Assembly (NCBI RefSeq): GCF_029892485.1
Contig: NZ_JARXVG010000007.1
Span: forward strand, 62,001 to 126,000
Source: Variovorax boronicumulans
GTDB taxonomy: Bacteria > Pseudomonadota > Gammaproteobacteria > Burkholderiales > Burkholderiaceae_C
Length of the DNA stretch: 64,000 bases
Reading direction: 5' to 3'
Shown here: positions 34,923 through 43,736 of the stretch, in pieces
Layout of the letters: each line of letters starts with the position of its first letter
Numbering within the stretch: position 1 is the stretch's first letter
Position numbers and translations under genes: made by a program
The notes under the pieces: generated by a model
What the model was told of the DNA's origin: nothing
What the model saw: the letters and a program-made list of their open reading frames with translations, nothing else
Database searches by the model: none

Positions 34923-35753
34923 TCACCCCTGCGCGTCGGTCGACTGCGTGATGCGGCGTGGCAGGTACTGGTTGGCCGGGTTCGTCTCCCATTCGGGCAT
35001 CAGCTGGTAGCCGCCACGCTCGCGAATGGCCTTCGACACTTCGGAGTCCGGGTCCTTCACGTCGCCGAAGAGCCGCGCGCCCGTGGGGCAGGCCTTCACA
35101 CAGGCGGGCTTGCGGTCTTCCTTGGGCAACTGCTCGTCGTAGATGCGGTCGACGCACAGCGTGCACTTGGTCATGACCTGGCGTTCTTCATCGAGCTCGC
35201 GCGCGCCGTAGGGGCAGGCCCATGCGCAGTACTTGCAGCCGATGCACTTGTCGTAGTCGACCAGCACGATGCCGTCTTCCTTGCGCTTGTAGCTTGCGCC
35301 TGTGGGGCACACGGGCACGCAGGGCGGGTCTTCGCAGTGCAGGCAGCTCTTGGGGAGGTGGATGGTCTCCGTGGCGGGGAAGGCGCCGGCCTCGTAGGTC
35401 TGCACGCGGTTGAAGAAGGTGCCGGTGGGGTTGGCGGCATAGGGGCGCTCGTCGGCAAGCGGGCCGGCGCTGCCGGAGGTGTTCCATTGCTTGCAGGAGG
35501 TGACGCAGGCGTGGCAGCCTACGCAGACGTTGAGGTCGATGACGAGGGCGAGTTGCTTGGCGAGGGTTTCGCCTGGCTCGGCGCGTTTGGAGGTATTGCT
35601 CCCTCCCCTTCCGGGGGAGGGTTGGGGTGGGGGCGGCGGCACCGGAACGCCAGGCCGCGCTTCAATGAAGGCCGCCGTGCCCCCACCCCAACCCTCCCCC
35701 GGAAGGGAAGGGAGAGAAGCCGGGGCCATCAAGTCCTTGAGCCACTGCATCAT
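34923..35753 (-). CDS. soeB: Iron-sulfur subunit SoeB, with an in-frame repeat insertion
   Basis: 276 residues carrying four [4Fe-4S] cluster sets in the DmsB pattern: CVGCHACVTSCKQWN, CLHCEDPPCVPVCPTG, CIGCKYCAWACPYGA and CTLCVDRIYDE with CVKACPTGARLFG. It relays electrons from SoeA to SoeC on the cytoplasmic face. The start ATG 35753 overlaps the soeA stop in an ATGA. Residues 14 to about 53, glycine- and proline-rich, are encoded by a palindromic repeat of family A that is also found at 2163-2284; the insertion kept the frame open and lies before the first cluster motif, so the protein may still work. Confidence 0.85.
   Translation of the reverse strand: MMQWLKDLMAPASLPSLPGEGWGGGTAAFIEARPGVPVPPPPPQPSPGRGGSNTSKRAEPGETLAKQLALVIDLNVCVGCHACVTSCKQWNTSGSAGPLADERPYAANPTGTFFNRVQTYEAGAFPATETIHLPKSCLHCEDPPCVPVCPTGASYKRKEDGIVLVDYDKCIGCKYCAWACPYGARELDEERQVMTKCTLCVDRIYDEQLPKEDRKPACVKACPTGARLFGDVKDPDSEVSKAIRERGGYQLMPEWETNPANQYLPRRITQSTDAQG
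35595..35714. repeat. Palindromic dispersed repeat, family A, copy 2 (inside soeB)
   Basis: Two arms of about 33 bases, CCCTCCCCTTCCGGGGGAGG and onward at 35601-35635 and its near-perfect reverse complement at 35680-35713, flank a 44-base centre. The arms match those of the metQ-prfB element. Its 120 bases (a multiple of three) contain no stop in the soeB frame. Confidence 0.88.
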
Positions 35754-38689
35754 TTCTTACCCCTCCCCGCAAAGTACGTCAACACACTCGCCGCCTTCCC
35801 CAGCACCCCGGGCGGACTCGGCATGCTCGCCATCTGCGGGAAAGTCTCTTCAGCCTCCCCCGGTTCAGCCGGCCGTATCCGCACCCGCACGTCGTACCAC
35901 CCCGCCTGCCCCGTGAGCGGGTCGGAGTTGCTGATGCGCCCGCTCGCCGTGCCTTCGCATGGCAACTCCTCGCTGATCAGGTGGTTGAGCAGGAAGCCCT
36001 TGCGCGCCTCGTCCGAACCCGGCGCCAGTTGCCACGCCCCATCGGCCTTACCGATCGCATTCCAGGTCCACACCGTGCCCGGCTCCACCGCCTCGCTGTA
36101 GCGCAGCATGCAGCGCACCTTGCCCCACTGGCTTTCGACCCAGCACCAGCCGCCATCCGCGATGCCTGCGGCCTCGGCAGTGACCGGATTCACATGCAGG
36201 TAGTTGTGGCTGTGGATCTGCCGCAGCCACGCGTTCTGCGAATCCCACGAGTGGTACATCGCCATCGGCCGCTGCGTCAGCGCGTTGAGCGGATAGGCCT
36301 TCAGGTCGGTCGCCTCCTCTTCGAGCGGCGGATACCAGAACGGCAGCGGATCGAAGTATTTCTCGATGCGCTCGCGCAGCGCCTCGGGCGGTTGCCGCCC
36401 CGGGCTCTTGCCCTGCGCCGCGAGGCGAAAGCTCTGCAGCGTGTCGGAGTACAGGGCCAGCTGCACCGGGTCGTTGCGCTGGCGCCAGCCCTTGTCCTTC
36501 GCGAAATCGAGGTACTCCCGGTTCCAGTTGCGCATGTAGTGCATGGTCTCGGGCATGTGGTACTGGAACACGCAGTTGTTCTGCGCGTAGGCCTCCCACT
36601 GCTTCGGGTTGGGCGCGCCGCGCAGGTGCTCGGTGCCGTCCTTGCCGCGCCAGCCCATCAGAAAGCCGATGCCCGGCTGCGGCTCGAAGTTGACGACGAA
36701 GTCCGGATAGCCCGTGTACTTGCGCCCACCCTCCGGCGTGGTGAACGCCGGAAACTTCAGCCGCGAAGCCAGCTCGATCAGCACCTCCTGGAACGGCTTG
36801 CACTCCCCGGTCGGCGGCACCACCGGCACGCGCACCGAATCGACCGGCCCGTCGAACTCCGAGATAGGCCGGTCTAGCATGCCCATCACGTCGTGCCGCT
36901 CCAGGTACGTGGTGTCGGGCAGCACCAGATCGGCGAAGGCCACGGTCTCGCTCTGGAAGGCGTCGCACACCACGAGGAAGGGAATCATGTGCTCGCCCTT
37001 CTCGTCCTTGCGGTTGAGCATCTCGCGCACGCCCATGGTGTTCATGCTGGAGTTCCACGCCATGTTGGCCATGAAGATCAGCAGCGTGTCGATGCGATAG
37101 GGGTCGCCCTTCACTGCGTTCGTGATCACGTTGTGCATGAGCCCGTGCGCCGACAACGGGTGCTCCCACGAGAACGCATGGTCGATGCGGATCGGCGAAC
37201 CATCGGGGTTGATCGCCAGCTCTTCCGGGTTGGCCGGAAAGCCCAGCGGCGCGGCGTTGAGCGGCGTGTTCGGCTGGATCATCCCGGGGTCGTTGAATGC
37301 GCGGTAGTTCGGCACGATGTGGCGCGGGTACGGCGCCTTGTGCCTGAAACCGCCCGGTGCGTCGATGGTGCCCAGCACGCTCATCAGCACCGCGAGGGCA
37401 CGCACCGTCTGGAAGCCGTTGGAGTGGGCGGCGAGCCCGCGCATCGCATGGAAGGCCACAGGCCGCGCCTGTGTCGTCGGGTGCTTCTTGCCCCACGCGT
37501 CGGTCCACGGAATGGGCAGCTCGAAGGCCTGCTGCAGCGCCGTCTCGCCCATCTCTCGCGCGAGCTTGCGGATGCGCGCCGCATCGATGCCGGTGATGCC
37601 TTGCGCCCATTCGGGCGTGCAAAGCGCCACGCGCTCGCGCAGCAACTGGAACGATGGCGCGACGCGCGTGCCGTCGGCCAACGTGTAGTGGCCTTCGAGC
37701 GCGGGGTCGCAGCCGTCGGCAATGCCTTCGGGGTACGCGGGCTTCACGCTGCCATCGCCCAAGTCCCACACCAGCTTGTTGTGCGGATTGCGGCCATCAC
37801 CGGGCGGGCCGCGCTCGGGGTCGAACGCGAAAAGCCCCTCGCGCTCGCAGTCGTCCAGCACCACGAGCTGCGGCGCATTGGTGAAGCGCTTGAGGAACGC
37901 ATGGTCCACCAGATCGTTGCCGATGAGCTCGTGCAGCAACGCCATGAACAACGCGCCATCGGTGCCGGGCTTGATCGGAATCCACTCGTCCGCAATCGCC
38001 GAGTAGCCCGTGCGGATCGGGTTGATCGAGATGAAGCGTCCGCCCGCGCGCTTGAACTTGCTGATCGCGATCTTCATCGGATTGCTGTGGTGGTCTTCGG
38101 CCGTGCCGATCATCACGAACAGCTTGGTGCGCTCCAGGTCGGGCCCGCCGAACTCCCAGAAGCTGCCGCCGATGGTGTAGATCATTCCCGCGGCCATGTT
38201 CACCGAACAGAAGCCGCCGTGCGCCGCGTAGTTGGGCGTGCCGAACTGGCGTGCGAACAAACCGGTGAGCGCCTGCATCTGGTCGCGCCCCGTGAACAGC
38301 GCGAACTTCTTCGGATCGGTCGCGCGAATCTTTGCCAGCCGCTCGGTGAGCATGTCGAAGGCGCGCTCCCAGCTGATGGGCTCGAACTCTCCCGCCCCGC
38401 GCTCGCTCCCGGCCTTGCGCAGCAGCGGCTGCGTGATGCGCGCGGGCGACACCTGCTTCATGATCCCCGAGGAGCCCTTGGCGCAGATCACGCCCTGGTT
38501 CAGCGGGTGGTTGGGGTTGCCGTCGATGTAGCGAACCTCAGGGCCCTTCTCCCCTTCGCGCAGGTGCACGCGGATGCCGCAGCGGCAGGCGCACATGTAG
38601 CAGGTGGTGGTCTTGACCTCGGTGTCCGCCGTGGGCGTCGGCGCCTTGAGCGGATCGTGCACGGGCTCTCGGGAGAGGAAACTGAACAC
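35750..38689 (-). CDS. soeA: Molybdopterin sulfite dehydrogenase catalytic subunit SoeA
   Basis: About 979 residues, a DMSO reductase-family molybdoenzyme. The N-terminal [4Fe-4S] ligands are in CYMCACRCGIRVH with the fourth Cys in GVICAKGSSG; later come GRDQMQALTGLFARQFGTPN, SINPIRTGYSAIADEWIPIKPGTD (pterin binding) and a C-terminal molybdopterin-dinucleotide domain. There is no Tat signal, so it is cytoplasmic as in SoeA of purple sulfur bacteria. I take GTG 38689 (VFSFLSREPVHDP), preceded by AAGGA at six bases; the TTG at 38719 is less likely. The substrate is inferred as sulfite because the next operon encodes Xsc, which releases sulfite. Alternative: another polysulfide/thiosulfate-type reductase. 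Confidence 0.78.
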   Translation of the reverse strand: MFSFLSREPVHDPLKAPTPTADTEVKTTTCYMCACRCGIRVHLREGEKGPEVRYIDGNPNHPLNQGVICAKGSSGIMKQVSPARITQPLLRKAGSERGAGEFEPISWERAFDMLTERLAKIRATDPKKFALFTGRDQMQALTGLFARQFGTPNYAAHGGFCSVNMAAGMIYTIGGSFWEFGGPDLERTKLFVMIGTAEDHHSNPMKIAISKFKRAGGRFISINPIRTGYSAIADEWIPIKPGTDGALFMALLHELIGNDLVDHAFLKRFTNAPQLVVLDDCEREGLFAFDPERGPPGDGRNPHNKLVWDLGDGSVKPAYPEGIADGCDPALEGHYTLADGTRVAPSFQLLRERVALCTPEWAQGITGIDAARIRKLAREMGETALQQAFELPIPWTDAWGKKHPTTQARPVAFHAMRGLAAHSNGFQTVRALAVLMSVLGTIDAPGGFRHKAPYPRHIVPNYRAFNDPGMIQPNTPLNAAPLGFPANPEELAINPDGSPIRIDHAFSWEHPLSAHGLMHNVITNAVKGDPYRIDTLLIFMANMAWNSSMNTMGVREMLNRKDEKGEHMIPFLVVCDAFQSETVAFADLVLPDTTYLERHDVMGMLDRPISEFDGPVDSVRVPVVPPTGECKPFQEVLIELASRLKFPAFTTPEGGRKYTGYPDFVVNFEPQPGIGFLMGWRGKDGTEHLRGAPNPKQWEAYAQNNCVFQYHMPETMHYMRNWNREYLDFAKDKGWRQRNDPVQLALYSDTLQSFRLAAQGKSPGRQPPEALRERIEKYFDPLPFWYPPLEEEATDLKAYPLNALTQRPMAMYHSWDSQNAWLRQIHSHNYLHVNPVTAEAAGIADGGWCWVESQWGKVRCMLRYSEAVEPGTVWTWNAIGKADGAWQLAPGSDEARKGFLLNHLISEELPCEGTASGRISNSDPLTGQAGWYDVRVRIRPAEPGEAEETFPQMASMPSPPGVLGKAASVLTYFAGRGKK

Positions 38690-38772
38690 TGGCGGTCCTT
38701 TGTTTTCAAGCGGGGGCAACGCCGATGTTAGGGAGCCGTCATCGATCGGAAAAGCGGAGAATATCGCTCACC

Positions 38773-39705
38773 ATGACCGGAAAAACAGATCAGCAAACGC
38801 CGCAGCGGCTGCGCCTCAACCTGCGCCAGCTCGAAGTGTTCGTGGCCACGGCGCGCGGCGGCAGCACCCGTGCGGCGGCAGACCGCGTGGCGCGTTCGCA
38901 GTCGGCTGCGAGCAGCGCGCTGGCCGACCTGGAGTCGTCCGTGGGCGCGCTGCTGTTCGACCGCATCGGCCGCCGGCTGGTGCTCAACGAGAACGGCCGC
39001 GCGCTGCTGCCCAAGGCGCAGGCACTGCTCGACCAGGCGAGCGATGTGCAGGCGCTCTTCAGCGGCGAGCATGCGGCGCCGCTGCGCGTGGCGGCCAGCT
39101 TCACCATCGGCGAATACCTGCTGCCCGAGCGCGTGTCGCAATGGACCGCGCTGCATCCGCAGAGCCAGGTGCACCTGCACATCGCGAACACGCGCGACGT
39201 GATCGAGGCAGTGGCGGGGTTCGATGTAGATGTCGGCTTCATCGAAGGGCCGCAGACGCACCCTGATCTCGTGGTGCGCGCCTGGCGCGAAGACGAACTC
39301 GTCATCGTCGCCGCACCGGGCCATGCGCTCGCGAACCGCATCGCCACGCACCACCAGCTGTCGCAGGCCACGTGGGTTCTGAGAGAGCATGGCTCGGGCA
39401 CGCGGCAGGTCACCGATGCATGGCTGATCCAGAACCTGGAGCAGGTGCGCGTGGGCTTCGAACTCGGCAGCACCGAGGCGATCAAGCGCGTGGTCGCCTC
39501 GGGCACGGGGCTGGCCTGTCTCTCGCGCTACACGGTGGCGCAGGCGCTGGAGGACGGGCATTTGATCGAACTGCGCACGCGGCTGCCGGCGGGCATGCGG
39601 CGCCTGGCCACGGTGATGCACCGCGACAAGCTGCTGGGGCGTGCGACCGCCGATTTCCTGCGGCACTGCGGGGCAACTGTGCCGCGCACCCAGGCTGCGC
39701 GCTAG
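38773..39705 (+). CDS. LysR-family transcriptional regulator
   Basis: 310 residues from ATG 38773 (MTGKTDQQTPQRLRLNLRQL). The N-terminal winged helix-turn-helix shows LEVFVATARGGSTRAAADRV and SQSAASSALADLESSVGALLFDR; the effector domain starts near 95 (LRVAASFTIGEYLLPERV), the CysL/CbbR-like subgroup that includes regulators of sulfur and sulfite metabolism. It is divergent from soeA with only 83 bases between starts, so it probably regulates soeABC and itself. Its stop overlaps the convergent ackA stop in CTAG. Confidence 0.88.
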   Translation: MTGKTDQQTPQRLRLNLRQLEVFVATARGGSTRAAADRVARSQSAASSALADLESSVGALLFDRIGRRLVLNENGRALLPKAQALLDQASDVQALFSGEHAAPLRVAASFTIGEYLLPERVSQWTALHPQSQVHLHIANTRDVIEAVAGFDVDVGFIEGPQTHPDLVVRAWREDELVIVAAPGHALANRIATHHQLSQATWVLREHGSGTRQVTDAWLIQNLEQVRVGFELGSTEAIKRVVASGTGLACLSRYTVAQALEDGHLIELRTRLPAGMRRLATVMHRDKLLGRATADFLRHCGATVPRTQAAR

Positions 39706-40898
39706 GAGGCGATGAGCACCTTCGCGGTGTAACGCGCGATCACCGCCTCTTCGTCGGTACGCAACATCCAGGCGCTCACGGGGCTTTCGGGCGTCGTGAG
39801 CCGCGCATGGCCCGCACTGTTTGCGGCCACATCGACATTCACGCCGAGCCAGTCGCATTCCTCGAGGATTCGTTCGCGCAATGCGGCCGCGTTCTCGCCG
39901 ATGCCACCGGTGAAGATCACCGCATCGACCCCGCGCAGCGCAGCGGCCAGGCTGCCCATGTGCTGCACCACCTGCTCGATGAAATGCGCAATCGCTTCGG
40001 CGGCTTCCGGTGCGGCGGAGGCTTCGAGCTCGCGCATGTCGCTCGATACGCCCGAGAGGCCCAGTAGCCCCGATTCACGGAACAGCAGCGTCTCGACCTG
40101 CTCCGCAGTCATGCCGCGTGAACGCAAAAGGTACAGCACGACCGCCGCATCGAGGTGCCCGCAGCGCGTGCCCATCGTCAGGCCGTCGAGCGGCGAAAAG
40201 CTCATCGTCGTCGCAACCGAACGGCCCTGCGCCATCGCGCACATCGAGGCGCCGTTGCCGAGGTGCGCAACGATCACGCGCTTATCCGCCAACTCCGGTG
40301 CGAGGCGCGAGAACTGCGCGACGATCGATTCGTAGGAGAGCCCATGAAACCCGTAGCGCCGTACGCCCGCATCGTGCAAGGCACGCGGCAGCGCGAAGCG
40401 GCGGTTGACCTCCGTCTGCGTCGAATGAAAAGCCGTGTCGAAGCACGCCACCTGCGGCACGCCGTCGAAAGCCTTCATCGCGGCGCGCACGCCCGCTAGG
40501 TTGTGCGGCTGGTGCAGCGGCGCGAGCGGTTCGAGCGCAGCCAGCTCGGCGAGCACTGAATCGTCGATGCGCACCGGTGCCACGAAGTTCACGCCGCCAT
40601 GCACGATGCGATGGCCGACCGCCGCGATGCGATCGCCTCCGCCTTGCTGCGCATGCCATTCGAGCAACGCCGCGAGCGCGCCCTGGTGCGAGCGATGGTC
40701 GCCATCGAGCAGCGCGTCATGCAGCGTGCGCCCTTCTGCATCGCGCACGCGCAGCCGCGCCTTCAACCCTGTACCGAGCCCATCCGCCTGCCCCGACCAG
40801 CGTGCAGCCGGCAGCGCATCGCCTCCACCAGCGGCATCGAACAACGCGACCTTGATCGACGAAGACCCGGCGTTCAGCGTGAGCAGCGATTCGGTCAG
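39702..40898 (-). CDS. ackA: Acetate kinase
   Basis: About 398 residues, converting acetyl phosphate and ADP to acetate and ATP. Visible motifs are LLTLNAGSSSIKVALF at the N-terminus, GHRIVHGG, RRYGFHGLSYESI, VIVAHLGNGASMC and DAVIFTGGIGENAAALRE near the C-terminus. The start is unusual: the only plausible codon is CTG at 40898, which overlaps the xsc stop as CTGA and has AAGGA six bases upstream. No ATG, GTG or TTG is available in frame near the family start. Directly after xsc, it would recover ATP from the acetyl phosphate that Xsc makes. Confidence 0.9.
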   Translation of the reverse strand: MTESLLTLNAGSSSIKVALFDAAGGGDALPAARWSGQADGLGTGLKARLRVRDAEGRTLHDALLDGDHRSHQGALAALLEWHAQQGGGDRIAAVGHRIVHGGVNFVAPVRIDDSVLAELAALEPLAPLHQPHNLAGVRAAMKAFDGVPQVACFDTAFHSTQTEVNRRFALPRALHDAGVRRYGFHGLSYESIVAQFSRLAPELADKRVIVAHLGNGASMCAMAQGRSVATTMSFSPLDGLTMGTRCGHLDAAVVLYLLRSRGMTAEQVETLLFRESGLLGLSGVSSDMRELEASAAPEAAEAIAHFIEQVVQHMGSLAAALRGVDAVIFTGGIGENAAALRERILEECDWLGVNVDVAANSAGHARLTTPESPVSAWMLRTDEEAVIARYTAKVLIAS

Positions 40899-42718
40899 AC
40901 GTAGTCCTTGTATTTGTCCAGGAAGCGCACCGGCTTCGACAGCGCATCGCGGCGGAACGGGTCGCCCAGCTCGCGGGTGCACATGATCTCGATCACGCAG
41001 GTCTTGCCTTCGTTCATCTGCATGTCGATGGCCTTCTTGAGCGCGGGGCCCACGTCTTCGAGCTTGTCGACCACGATGCCTTCTGCGCCCATCGCCTTGG
41101 CGATGCCCGCGAAGCTCTCGCTCTCGAGTTCGCCCGCAACGAAGCGGCGATTGTAGAAATCGACCTGGTTCTTCTTCTCCGCGCCCCATTGGCGGTTGTG
41201 GAAGACCACGGCGGTCACCGGAATGTCGTGGCGCACGGCCGTCATGATTTCCGACATGCTCATGCCCCAGGCGCCGTCGCCCGCATAGGCCACGGCCGGG
41301 CGATCGGGCGCGGCGCACTTGGCGCCGATCATGGTGGGCAGCGAGTAGCCGCAGTTGCCGAAGCTCATCGGCGCGAAGAAGCTGCGCGGCTCCTCGAAGC
41401 GCAGGTAGCTGTTGGCAATGGCGTTGATGTTGCCGATGTCGGTGGAGACCATCACGCGCGGCGGCATGGCCTTCTCCAGCTCGCGCAGCACCTGGCGCGG
41501 ATGCAGGTAGCTGCCGCCGGTGGGAGTCTTCTCACCCTTGGCTTCCTCGATGGCGTCGAGGCTGTACGGGTCGCGCTCGTGGGTCCACTCGTCGAGCTCT
41601 TTTTCCCACGCGGCCTTCTCGGCCTTGATCTTCTCGGCGCGCTCGGCCTTGCTCGCATCGCAGGCGAGTGTTTTGCCTTGCAGGCGCTTGAGCAGTTCCT
41701 TGGCAGTAGCCTTCGCATCGCCGTGGATGCCGACGGTGATCTTCTTCACCAGCCCGAGGTTGGTGTGGTCGGCCTCGACCTGGATGATCTTCGCGTCCTT
41801 GGGCCAGTAGTCCATGCCGTGCTGCGGCAGCGTGCCGAAGGGGCCCATGCGCGAACCCAGCGCGAGCACCACGTCGGCTTGCGCGATGAGCTTCATCGCA
41901 GCCTTCGAGCCCTGGTAGCCGAGCGGACCGGCGGCAAGCGGATGGCTCGCGGGGAAGGAGTCGTTGCGCAGGTACCCGTTCGCGACAGGCGCGCCCAGTC
42001 GCTCGGCCAGCGCCTTGCATTCTTCGACCGCATCGCCCATCACCACGCCGCCGCCCGAGAGGATCACCGGGAACTTGGCCGAAGCCAGCAGTTCGACCGC
42101 CGCGTTCAGGCTGTTCTCGCCGCCCGCGCCGCGCTCCACGCGCATCGGCTTCGGGATCTCGACCGTGATCTCGCCGTAGAAGTAATCGCGCGGAATGTTG
42201 AGTTGCGTCGGGCCCATCTCCGAGATGGCGCGGTCGAAGCAGCGCGCCGTGTACTCGGCCATGCGCTTGGGGTTGTTCACATGGCCCTGGTACTTGGTGA
42301 ACTCCTGGAACATCGGCAGCTGGTTGGCCTCCTGGAAACCGCCCAGGCCCATGCCCATGGTGCCGGTCTCGGGCGTGATCATCACGACCGGGCTGTGCGC
42401 CCAGTAGGCGGCCGCGATGGCGGTCACGCAGTTGCTGATGCCGGGGCCGTTCTGCCCGATCACGAGGCCGTGGCGGCCCGACACGCGCGCATAGCCGTCG
42501 GCCATGTGCGCGCCGCCCTGCTCGTGCACCACCGGAATCAGGCGGATGCCGGCGGGCGCGAAGATGTCCATCGCGTCCATGAAGGCCGAGCCCATGATGC
42601 CGAAGATGTCGGTCACGCCGTTGGCGACCATGGTCTCGACGAAGGCCTCGGAAGGCGTCATCTTCTGCACGCCGGTGACGGCTTCGCGGGCGGGGGCGGC
42701 GGGTTTCTTCTGGCTCAT
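40895..42718 (-). CDS. xsc: Sulfoacetaldehyde acetyltransferase
   Basis: Thiamine diphosphate enzyme of 607 residues that splits sulfoacetaldehyde with phosphate into acetyl phosphate and sulfite, the desulfonation step of taurine, isethionate and sulfoacetate breakdown. The Xsc hallmark region AFMDAMDIFAPAGIRLIPVV, VHEQGGAHMADGYARVSGR, the ThDP motif GDGAWGMSMSEIMTAVRHDI with NRQWGAEKKNQVDFY, and the C-terminal GDPFRRDALSKPVRFLDKY are all present. I start at ATG 42718 (MSQKKPAAPA), eight bases after GGAGA, not at the 24-codon extension. It is followed by ackA with a 4-base overlap and divergent from an IclR gene with a palindrome-rich intergenic region. Confidence 0.95.
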   Translation of the reverse strand: MSQKKPAAPAREAVTGVQKMTPSEAFVETMVANGVTDIFGIMGSAFMDAMDIFAPAGIRLIPVVHEQGGAHMADGYARVSGRHGLVIGQNGPGISNCVTAIAAAYWAHSPVVMITPETGTMGMGLGGFQEANQLPMFQEFTKYQGHVNNPKRMAEYTARCFDRAISEMGPTQLNIPRDYFYGEITVEIPKPMRVERGAGGENSLNAAVELLASAKFPVILSGGGVVMGDAVEECKALAERLGAPVANGYLRNDSFPASHPLAAGPLGYQGSKAAMKLIAQADVVLALGSRMGPFGTLPQHGMDYWPKDAKIIQVEADHTNLGLVKKITVGIHGDAKATAKELLKRLQGKTLACDASKAERAEKIKAEKAAWEKELDEWTHERDPYSLDAIEEAKGEKTPTGGSYLHPRQVLRELEKAMPPRVMVSTDIGNINAIANSYLRFEEPRSFFAPMSFGNCGYSLPTMIGAKCAAPDRPAVAYAGDGAWGMSMSEIMTAVRHDIPVTAVVFHNRQWGAEKKNQVDFYNRRFVAGELESESFAGIAKAMGAEGIVVDKLEDVGPALKKAIDMQMNEGKTCVIEIMCTRELGDPFRRDALSKPVRFLDKYKDYV

Positions 42719-42766
42719 GGAAGGCGTCTCCTGAAAGATGGGGCGGTCGGTCGTGTATCGAAAGTC

Positions 42767-42781
42767 GGAACCGCTTGTTCC
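42767..42781. promoter_or_regulatory. GGAAC-N5-GTTCC palindrome upstream of xsc (candidate IclR operator)
   Basis: GGAAC at 42767-42771 and GTTCC at 42777-42781 form a perfect inverted repeat with a 5-base spacer, about 50 bases upstream of the xsc ATG. A palindrome of the same shape lies at 59729-59745 beside another iclR gene. Confidence 0.55.
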
Positions 42782-42788
42782 GAAATTC

Positions 42789-42801
42789 ATTCCGGCGGAA
42801 T
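42789..42801. promoter_or_regulatory. ATTCCG-G-CGGAAT palindrome in the xsc/iclR intergenic region
   Basis: A perfect 6-base inverted repeat around a single G lies between the GGAAC-N5-GTTCC site and the T-rich inverted repeat. Its half-site (TTCCG) resembles that of the neighbouring palindrome, so it may be a second binding site of the same regulator. Confidence 0.5.
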
Positions 42802-42831
42802 ATAGGACGGCAGCGCTGTCGCGTCAAACAA

Positions 42832-42870
42832 TTTACAAAAATCGGTACGTCTTGTCTTGTTTTTTGTAAA
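42832..42870. promoter_or_regulatory. Perfect 10-bp inverted repeat TTTACAAAAA / TTTTTGTAAA before iclR
   Basis: Arms at 42832-42841 and 42861-42870 are perfect complements across 19 bases and end seven bases before the iclR ATG. Position suggests autoregulation of the iclR gene or a looped operator. It may also overlap the iclR promoter, as this is the most A/T-rich part of the gap. Confidence 0.6.
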
Positions 42871-42876
42871 ACAACT

Positions 42877-43707
42877 ATGATCCGCCGCATGAAGATCGTC
42901 AAAGGCCTCACGCCTGAAGCCGCCGAACCAGCGAGCGACACGCCCACCATGCGCCTCTTCGGCCTGCTCGAAATCATGGCCGCCAAGGACAAGCGCTACT
43001 CCCTGCAGGGCCTGGTCGAGGAAACCGGCCTGCCCAAGCCCACCCTGCACCGCATGCTGCAGCAGCTCGAAGGCGCGGGGCTGCTGCAACGCGAAGGCGA
43101 CGGGCGCCACTACGGCATCGGCACGCGGCTGCGGCGGCTGTCGGAGAACCTGCTCTTCAACGACAGCCTGCACGGTGCGCGCCATACGGTGCTGCGTCAA
43201 CTGGTGGAAGAAATCGGCGAGAGCTGCAACCTCACCTCGCTGTCGGGCAGCGAGGTCGTGTACCTCGACCGCGTGGAGACCGCCGCGCCGCTGCGCTTCT
43301 ACCTGCATCCGGGTTCGCGCGTGCCGGTGCATTGCTCGGCCAGCGGCAAGATCTTTCTGTCGCAGATGAGCGCAGCGCAGCGGCGCCGGCTGCTCTCCAA
43401 CGCGCCGCTGGAGCCATACACGCCCAAGACGCTGACCGACCCCGAAGCCCTCGAAAAGGAAGTGCAGCGCGTGCGCAAGGACGGCTTCGCGATCGACAAC
43501 GAAGAGTTCCTGCCCGGCCTTCTGTGCATCGCCGCGCTGGTGCCTTCGGGCGACGAGGCGCCATCGAACCTCTGCATCGCGGTGCAGGCGCCGATCATGC
43601 GGCTCGATGCAGCGAAGGCGAAGACGCTGCTGCCCGCGCTGCAACGCGCCGCACTCGCGTTGAGCCGCATCGACACCGACGCGGGCAGCGACCGCGCGAC
43701 GGCCTGA
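42877..43707 (+). CDS. IclR-family regulator, probable control of xsc-ackA
   Basis: About 276 residues from ATG 42877 (MIRRMKIVKG); ATG 42889 is an alternative. The winged helix-turn-helix is at about 26-85 (MRLFGLLEIMAAKDKRYSLQ, ETGLPKPTLHRMLQQLEGAG), followed by an IclR effector domain (CNLTSLSGSEVVYLDRVETA, VPVHCSASGKIFLSQM, GFAIDNEEFLPGLLCIAALV). It is divergent from xsc. The IclR effector is likely a small organic acid; here sulfoacetaldehyde, sulfoacetate or acetyl phosphate would make sense but cannot be read from the protein. Confidence 0.88.
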   Translation: MIRRMKIVKGLTPEAAEPASDTPTMRLFGLLEIMAAKDKRYSLQGLVEETGLPKPTLHRMLQQLEGAGLLQREGDGRHYGIGTRLRRLSENLLFNDSLHGARHTVLRQLVEEIGESCNLTSLSGSEVVYLDRVETAAPLRFYLHPGSRVPVHCSASGKIFLSQMSAAQRRRLLSNAPLEPYTPKTLTDPEALEKEVQRVRKDGFAIDNEEFLPGLLCIAALVPSGDEAPSNLCIAVQAPIMRLDAAKAKTLLPALQRAALALSRIDTDAGSDRATA

Positions 43708-43736
43708 TCCCTCAGTTCTTTTTCGAAAGCCCCACC

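Noticed and set aside
33986..38689. Calling the molybdoenzyme operon a DMSO reductase or formate dehydrogenase
   Set aside because: There is no Tat signal and no selenocysteine or Cys pattern of formate dehydrogenase, and the neighbourhood is sulfonate catabolism; the sulfite assignment is preferred but remains context-based.
36893..38731. A 612-residue plus-strand frame within soeA
   Set aside because: Antisense shadow of the molybdopterin subunit.
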